Shown here: positions 32,716 through 36,984 of the stretch, one piece after another | Layout of the letters: each line of letters begins with the position of its first letter | How positions within the stretch are numbered: position 1 is the stretch's first letter | NCBI GenBank assembly: GCA_963205265.1 | Contig: CAUJJI010000021.1 | Coordinates: 1 to 36,984 of the forward strand | Length of the DNA stretch: 36,984 nucleotides | DNA from: Pseudomonadota bacterium | Lineage (GTDB): Bacteria; Pseudomonadota; Alphaproteobacteria; Sphingomonadales; Sphingomonadaceae | Direction: 5' to 3' | Translations under genes and position numbers: made by a program | Notes under the pieces: model-generated | The model's database searches: none | Seen by the model: the letters and a program-made list of their open reading frames with translations, nothing else | What the model was told of the DNA's origin: nothing

Positions 32716-33414
32716 ATGGTTGAGCATACAGTCAAGGCATTCGACAACGAGATCAGCCAGCTTCGCGGCCTCGTCGCGGAAATGGGCGGCCTCGCCGAAG
32801 TGGCGATCCACGAGGCGATCGACGCGCTGGTCCGGCGCGACGAGGAGATGGCGCAGAAGATCGTCGCCAACGACGCGCGCCTCGACGCGCTGGAAGCCGA
32901 GGTCGACCGGCTCGCCGTGCGCATCATCGCCCTGCGCGCGCCGATGGCCGACGACCTGCGCGACGTCATCGCCGCGCTCAAGATCTCGGGCGTGCTCGAA
33001 CGCATCGGCGACTATTCGAAGAACATCGCCAAGGCCGTCCGCAAGGTCGAGGGGCGCGGCAAGATCGAGCCGCTGACCCTGCTGCCCGCCATGGCCGAGA
33101 TCGCCCAGGGCATGGTCCGCGACGTGCTCAACGCCTACGGCGCGCGCGACGCCGTGCTGGCGGTCGAGGTGATCCGCCGCGACGACAAGGTCGACAACTT
33201 CTACGACAGCATCTTCCGCAACCTCGTCGGCCACATGATGGAGAACCCGGCGACGATATCGAGCGCCGCGCACCTGCTGTTCGTCGCCCGCAATCTCGAG
33301 CGGATCGGCGACCACGCGACGAACATCGCCGAAATGGTCTATTACGCCGCCACCGGCCAGTACTGCTCCGAACGCGACAGCGGCGGCGGCTCCAGCAGCG
33401 AGACTTCGACATGA
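32716..33414 (+). CDS. phoU: Phosphate signalling protein PhoU
   Basis: Negative regulator that links Pst to PhoR. It has 232 residues with two repeated three-helix units; each carries the metal-binding/ExxxD-type helix seen as LKISGVLERIGDYSKNIAKAV (about 96-116) and LLFVARNLERIGDHATNIAEMV (about 191-212). N-terminal VKAFDNEISQLRGLVAEMGGL is typical. The start at 32716 follows GGGGA; it lies 22 bp after pstB. Its end overlaps phoB in ATGA. A Gly/Ser-rich tail ends the protein. Confidence 0.95.
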   Translation: MVEHTVKAFDNEISQLRGLVAEMGGLAEVAIHEAIDALVRRDEEMAQKIVANDARLDALEAEVDRLAVRIIALRAPMADDLRDVIAALKISGVLERIGDYSKNIAKAVRKVEGRGKIEPLTLLPAMAEIAQGMVRDVLNAYGARDAVLAVEVIRRDDKVDNFYDSIFRNLVGHMMENPATISSAAHLLFVARNLERIGDHATNIAEMVYYAATGQYCSERDSGGGSSSETST

Positions 33415-34097
33415 ACCCTGCCATCCTGGTCGTCGAGGACGACGCCGCGCTCTGCGATCTCCTCGCCTGGAACCTCAGCGCCGAAGGCTACGACGTGCGC
33501 AGCACCGGCGACGGCGAGGAAGCCCTGCTGATGGTGCGCGAGCAGGCGCCCGACGCCATCATCCTCGACTGGATGATCGAGCAGGTGCCCGGCATCGAAG
33601 TCTGCCGGCGGCTGCGCAAGGACAAGGAAACGGCGAAGATCCCGATCCTCATGCTCACTGCCCGCGGCGAGGAGGAGGACCGCATCCGCGGGCTCAAGAC
33701 CGGGGCCGACGACTATGTCACCAAGCCGTTTTCCCCGCGCGAGCTGATGGCCCGGGTCGAGGCGCTGCTGCGCCGCAGCCGGCCGTCGCTGGCGGGAGAC
33801 ACGCTGACTTTCGCCGATATCGAGCTCGACCCCACTTCGCACCGCGTCCGCCGCGCCGGCCAGGCGCTCCACCTCGGCCCCACCGAGTTCCGCCTGCTGC
33901 GCTACTTCATGGAACGCCCCAACCGCGTCGTCTCGCGCCAGCAGATCCTCGACGGGGTCTGGGGGATGGACACCGACATCGACGAGCGCACGGTCGACGT
34001 CCACATCCGCCGCCTGCGCAAGGCGATCGTCGGGGAAGGCGAAGTGGACCCGATCCGCACGGTCCGCGCCGCGGGCTATGCGATGGACGTGAGCTGA
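33411..34097 (+). CDS. phoB: Phosphate regulon response regulator PhoB
   Basis: OmpR-class transcription factor of 228 residues that binds Pho boxes after phosphorylation by PhoR. The receiver domain has the acidic pair VVEDDAAL, the phospho-acceptor D53 in IILDWMIEQVPG, Thr in MLTARGEE and Lys in DDYVTKPFSPREL. The C-terminal winged helix holds LHLGPTEFRLLRYFMERPNRVVSR and the recognition helix DERTVDVHIRRLRKAI, ending RTVRAAGYAMD. It is the last gene of the pst-pho series. The sites at 2105, 13718, 14399 and 28383 are its expected targets. Confidence 0.96.
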   Translation: MNPAILVVEDDAALCDLLAWNLSAEGYDVRSTGDGEEALLMVREQAPDAIILDWMIEQVPGIEVCRRLRKDKETAKIPILMLTARGEEEDRIRGLKTGADDYVTKPFSPRELMARVEALLRRSRPSLAGDTLTFADIELDPTSHRVRRAGQALHLGPTEFRLLRYFMERPNRVVSRQQILDGVWGMDTDIDERTVDVHIRRLRKAIVGEGEVDPIRTVRAAGYAMDVS

Positions 34098-34100
34098 ACT

Positions 34101-34191
34101 CGTCGTCCCGGGCTTGATCCGGGACCGCTCTCGTCCTGGCCGGACGTTCCATCGAGGTGGCCAGCGGTCCCGGGTCTAGCCCGGGACGACG
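34101..34191. repeat. Intergenic palindromic repeat, family A, copy 2
   Basis: Begins 4 bp after phoB. The ends CGTCGTCCCGGGCT (34101-34114) and AGCCCGGGACGACG (34178-34191) are perfect inverted repeats, continued by GGGACCGCT/AGCGGTCCC. The core GGCCGGACGTTC is shared with copy 1 between edd and glk. It could fold into a strong terminator-like stem after phoB, although no U-run follows. Confidence 0.75.
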
Positions 34192-34263
34192 TGTCGCTCA
34201 ACGCTTGCCCCACCGCCGCTTTCGCCATACCGCAGCGCCTCCGCAGCAGAGGAAAAGGCGCTC

Positions 34264-35268
34264 ATGTCCGGCAAGCTGACGTTCGGCTACCTGTACGATT
34301 TCCGTAACCCGCCGCAGTGGCAGCGCCCCTGGGAGGAGCTCTACGCCGAGACTCTCGAGGTGATCGCCGAGACCGAGCGGCTGGGCTTCGCCGGCGCCTG
34401 GCTTCCCGAGCACCATCTCGCCGAGGACGGCTACATGCCCTCGCCGCTGGTCGCGCTGGCGGCGGTGGCGGCGCGCACGACGACCATGCGCATCGGCACG
34501 GGGGTGGCACTGGCGCCGCTCTACAACCCGGTGCGCTTCGCCGAGGACTGCGCGCTGCTCGACATCCTGTCGAACGGGCGCCTCGATCTCGGCCTCGCCA
34601 TCGGCTACCGCAAGCGCGAGACCGCGGCCTTCGGCGTCGACTTCACGCGCCGCGGCGCGCGCTTCGACGAATTCCTCGAGATCGTCACCCGGCTCTGGGA
34701 AGGCGAGACGGTCGACTACGCGGGCAAGCACTTCCAGGTCGCCGGCGCGCGCATCATGCCGCCCTCGCCGCGCGGCCGCATCCCGCTCTACATCGGCGGC
34801 TTCGCGGAGAAGGCGATGGACCGCGTCGCCCGCTACGGCCGGGGCTACATCGGCAGTCCCGACGTCTGCGGCCTCTATGTCGACAAGCTGCGCGAGCAGG
34901 GCAAGGACGTCGGCTCCGCCCGCGTCCGGATCACCGGCCTCACGCTCGTCGTCGCCCGCGATCCCGAAGCGGCGATGGAAGAGCTGGCGCCGCACTTCCT
35001 GCACGTCAACAACAGCTACGGCGAATGGTTCGCCGAAGACCAGGCGCTCGGCATCGGCGGCATGACGGCCAAGAGCCTCGACGAATACAAGGCCAGCGGT
35101 GAGCTGCAGGTCGTCACGCCCGATGCCGCGATCGCCATGTTCAAGCGCATGCAGGCGAAGATGCCGATCGAGCATTTCATGATGGCCATGCCGCCGGGCC
35201 TGCCGGCACGGCGCTTTCTCGAATATGCGGAGAATTTCGCGCAGGACGTCCTGCCGGCCTTCGCCTGA
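34264..35268 (+). CDS. LLM-class flavin-dependent oxidoreductase
   Basis: A luciferase-like (TIM-barrel) flavin oxidoreductase of 334 residues that would use reduced FMN or F420. Family motifs are ERLGFAGAWLPEHHLAEDGYMPSPL, IGTGVALAPLYNPVRFAED, LDILSNGRLDLGLAIGYRKRE and IPLYIGGFAEKAMDRVARYGRGYI (each a short continuous stretch). The EHH motif and the NGRLDLGLAIG segment are typical of bacterial LLM enzymes. The substrate cannot be read from sequence. The start at 34264 follows AGAGGAAAAGG. An IclR gene follows by 50 bp on the same strand and a SnoaL-like gene converges beyond it, a set seen in catabolic gene groups of sphingomonads. Confidence 0.85.
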   Translation: MSGKLTFGYLYDFRNPPQWQRPWEELYAETLEVIAETERLGFAGAWLPEHHLAEDGYMPSPLVALAAVAARTTTMRIGTGVALAPLYNPVRFAEDCALLDILSNGRLDLGLAIGYRKRETAAFGVDFTRRGARFDEFLEIVTRLWEGETVDYAGKHFQVAGARIMPPSPRGRIPLYIGGFAEKAMDRVARYGRGYIGSPDVCGLYVDKLREQGKDVGSARVRITGLTLVVARDPEAAMEELAPHFLHVNNSYGEWFAEDQALGIGGMTAKSLDEYKASGELQVVTPDAAIAMFKRMQAKMPIEHFMMAMPPGLPARRFLEYAENFAQDVLPAFA

Positions 35269-35318
35269 CGGCGATCCGCCGCTATGCCGGCACCTGCCAT
35301 GCAACGACCGAGCTGCCC

Positions 35319-36107
35319 ATGACCGCTCACGACCGCGCCGCCAATGCGCCGCAATCGGTCACGCGCGTCATCCGCATCCTGGAAGCGCTCTGCGCCAGTT
35401 CCCGGCCGCTGAGCCTCGCCGAGCTGAGCCGCCTGCTCGATGCCCCCAAGAGCAGCCTCGCCGCCCTGCTGCGCGGCCTTGCAGAGGAGAATTTCGTCGT
35501 CGCCGGCGACGGCGCCTGGCGGCTGGGTCCCGGCGCCTTCGGCCTCGGCAGCGCGCTGCTCGAAGGGCGGCGGCGGTTCCAGACTTCGGATCTCGTGCGC
35601 GACGGCATGCGGCGCCTCGCCGAACGCTCGTCCGAGACGGTGCTCTTCGCCGTGCCCGACGACGACGGCGAGACCATGACCTACGTCGATACGATCGAAA
35701 GCCCCAAGGCGGTGCGCTTCGCCGTCTCGATCGGCGACCGGCGGCCGCTCTATGCCACTGCCGGCGGCCGCGCGCTGCTCGCCGCCGGCAGCGACCAGGC
35801 GCTGCGCACCTATCTCGATCGGCTGAAGCCGGAACGGCTCACCGACCGGACCGAGACCGCCAAGCGCCGCCTCGCCGAGGCCGTCGCGGCGGCGCGCGAG
35901 AGCGGCGTGGCGCAGACGGTCGACCAGATGGCCGAAGGCGTCACCGGCACGGCCGCGGTGATCCACGACGCTGCCGGCAAGGTCGTCGGCGCACTGATCG
36001 TCGCCGCGCCCAGCGCGCGGCTGCAGGACCGGCTCCCGGTGCTGGCCAAGCTGGTGCGCGAGGAAGCCGCCGCGATCGCCCGCAGCCTGGGATACCGAGG
36101 CGCCTGA
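35319..36107 (+). CDS. IclR family transcriptional regulator
   Basis: A 262-residue regulator. The N-terminal winged helix-turn-helix (about 10-70) reads SVTRVIRILEALCASSRPLSLAELSRLLDAPKSSLAALLRGLAEENFV in pieces; the C-terminal effector domain follows, with DTIESPKAVRFAVSIGDRRPLYATAGGRALLA and TVDQMAEGVTGTAAVIHDAAGKVVGALIVA, both typical of IclR. The ligand is unknown. It probably regulates the flanking flavin oxidoreductase or the SnoaL-like gene. Its stop is 3 bp from the end of the convergent SnoaL-like gene. Confidence 0.88.
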   Translation: MTAHDRAANAPQSVTRVIRILEALCASSRPLSLAELSRLLDAPKSSLAALLRGLAEENFVVAGDGAWRLGPGAFGLGSALLEGRRRFQTSDLVRDGMRRLAERSSETVLFAVPDDDGETMTYVDTIESPKAVRFAVSIGDRRPLYATAGGRALLAAGSDQALRTYLDRLKPERLTDRTETAKRRLAEAVAAARESGVAQTVDQMAEGVTGTAAVIHDAAGKVVGALIVAAPSARLQDRLPVLAKLVREEAAAIARSLGYRGA

Positions 36108-36110
36108 GCC

Positions 36111-36611
36111 CTATTTCTTCGCGTTGAGCGCCAGCATCAGCTTCATGAAGTCGTCCTCGCCGATCAGCGCCTGCTTGGGCGCGAACAGCGTGAACAGCCA
36201 GTGGCCGTCGGGCTCGCGCCGGCATTCCATGACGCCGTCGGCGATGGCCGAGGGACTTCCCAGCCCCTGCACCGGCGCAGGGCCCTCGCCGGCGAAATTG
36301 GTATTGGTGAAATGGATCGTCGCGCGGTCCGCATCGGCCGCGTCGAAGACCACGCGGACATTGGTGAAGATGTGGCGGCCGGTGCGCTCGCCGTCCTTCT
36401 GGTACTTCTTCACGTTCTCGTTGCGCTTGTCGTAGAAGCCCTGAATGCCGGCGCGGCCCTCGACGCTGATGCCACCGGTGCGGAACGCGCCGTCCTCGGC
36501 ATAGAAACGGCCCACGTCCTTCGCGCCGTGGTCGAGCTCGTAGGCGAAGTCGTAGAGCATCTGCTGGAGCTCGAAGGCGGCGAGCATCTGCTCGGGAGTG
36601 AACTTGCGCAT
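36111..36611 (-). CDS. SnoaL/NTF2-like (nuclear transport factor 2 fold) protein
   Basis: A 166-residue single-domain protein of the NTF2-like fold. Features are QMLYDFAYELDHGAKDVGRFYAEDGAFRTGG, then GRAGIQGFYDKRNENVKKY, GRHIFTNVRVVFDAADADRATIHFTNTNF and the final DGHWLFTLFAPKQALIG strands; these match SnoaL_4-type polyketide cyclase/dehydratase-like proteins common beside aromatic or steroid catabolic genes in sphingomonads. Catalytic residues cannot be assigned with certainty. The start ATG 36611 is preceded by GCGAGGAC. TATACA on the minus strand about 80 bp upstream might be a -10. Confidence 0.75.
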   Translation of the reverse strand: MRKFTPEQMLAAFELQQMLYDFAYELDHGAKDVGRFYAEDGAFRTGGISVEGRAGIQGFYDKRNENVKKYQKDGERTGRHIFTNVRVVFDAADADRATIHFTNTNFAGEGPAPVQGLGSPSAIADGVMECRREPDGHWLFTLFAPKQALIGEDDFMKLMLALNAKK

Positions 36612-36740
36612 GTCCTCGCGGTCTCCTGTCTTGTCCGGCGGAGCGGACGATCTTTCCCTTGCGAGCCATAGCCAAGCAAAGGCCGGGCTGTATAGAACGC
36701 AGGCTCGAGACCGCGGCGACTGTGGAGGATGGGCAACACG

Positions 36741-36901
36741 TTCCTCCCCGGAACGGGGAGGAACATAAGGCTCCTCCCCCTAGGGGGAGGTGGCATTCGC
36801 GTCAGCGAATGACGGAGGGGTGTCAGCGTTCGATCGGAGGGGGACACCCCTCCACCACCGGCTGCGCCGGCGGTCCCCCTCCCCCTGTGGGGGAGGATCT
36901 T
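36741..36901. repeat. Intergenic palindromic repeat, family B, copy 4 (compound)
   Basis: In the 373-bp stretch 36612-36984 with no gene. A short hairpin TTCCTCCCCGGAACGGGGAGGAA (36741-36763) is followed by a compound unit: CTCCTCCCCC-TA-GGGGGAGG, GTGGC ATTCGC...GCGAAT, GGAGGGGTGTC paired with GACACCCCTCC, then CGGCTGCGCCGGCGGTCCCCCTCCCC and end GGGGGAGGATC. Core parts agree with the copies at 25391 and 27144. I see nothing else in the remaining bases to 36984. Confidence 0.7.
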
Positions 36902-36984
36902 AGGCACAGCTTCACCCCCGCTGGCGAATGCGGGCTTACGCCTGGGGATACCAACGCACGGAAAAGCCGGCGCCTCGGTTTGCC

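Overview
The window looks like a chromosomal segment of an alphaproteobacterium of the order Sphingomonadales (Novosphingobium/Sphingomonas-like). The grounds are very high GC, a glucokinase/Entner-Doudoroff cluster arranged zwf-edd-glk-eda as in Zymomonas relatives, a large CarO/Oar-like TonB-dependent receptor, and numerous short palindromic intergenic repeats. No rRNA, tRNA, CRISPR array or transposase was seen. Assignments rest on reading protein motifs by eye; no database was searched.

Layout. (1) 1-2006: TetR-family regulator (minus), then a DUF938-type methyltransferase and a cupin protein (plus). (2) 2148-5879: ppk1 and a Ppx/GppA phosphatase (plus), the polyphosphate pair, with a Pho box upstream of ppk. 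(3) 5876-13681: a compact minus-strand type IV secretion operon, virB1-B2-B3-B4-B6-B9-B10-B11, without recognisable VirB5, VirB7, VirB8 or VirD4, with a Pho-box-like direct repeat just upstream of virB1. (4) 13967-19040: a small exported TPR-like protein (minus) and, divergently, a lipoprotein with beta-helix-like repeats plus a TonB-dependent receptor; the 385-bp space between them is crowded with PhoB-like half-sites. (5) 19064-27001: PEP-carboxylase-like protein, eda, glk, edd and zwf (all minus), i.e. glucose phosphorylation, the Entner-Doudoroff pathway and possible anaplerosis. (6) 27323-34097: phoR-pstS-pstC-pstA-pstB-phoU-phoB, the phosphate-sensing and high-affinity phosphate uptake locus, with a textbook Pho box before pstS. 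(7) 34264-36611: luciferase-like flavin oxidoreductase, IclR regulator and a SnoaL/NTF2-like protein, a small accessory catabolic-looking group; the last 370 bp hold palindromic repeats.

How it may work together. Phosphate sensing (PhoR/PhoB/PhoU), import (Pst), storage and turnover (Ppk/Ppx), a TonB receptor/lipoprotein pair and a stripped-down type IV secretion machine lie within 32 kb. PhoB-like sites (7-mer, 4-bp spacer, 7-mer; 11-bp period) are visible at ppk, virB1, the TPR/lipoprotein intergenic region and pstS. The most interesting hypothesis is that the VirB-like apparatus and the neighbouring surface proteins are members of the Pho regulon, i.e. a phosphate-starvation-induced export or envelope system. 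The sites are seen in the sequence; the regulatory link is inference.
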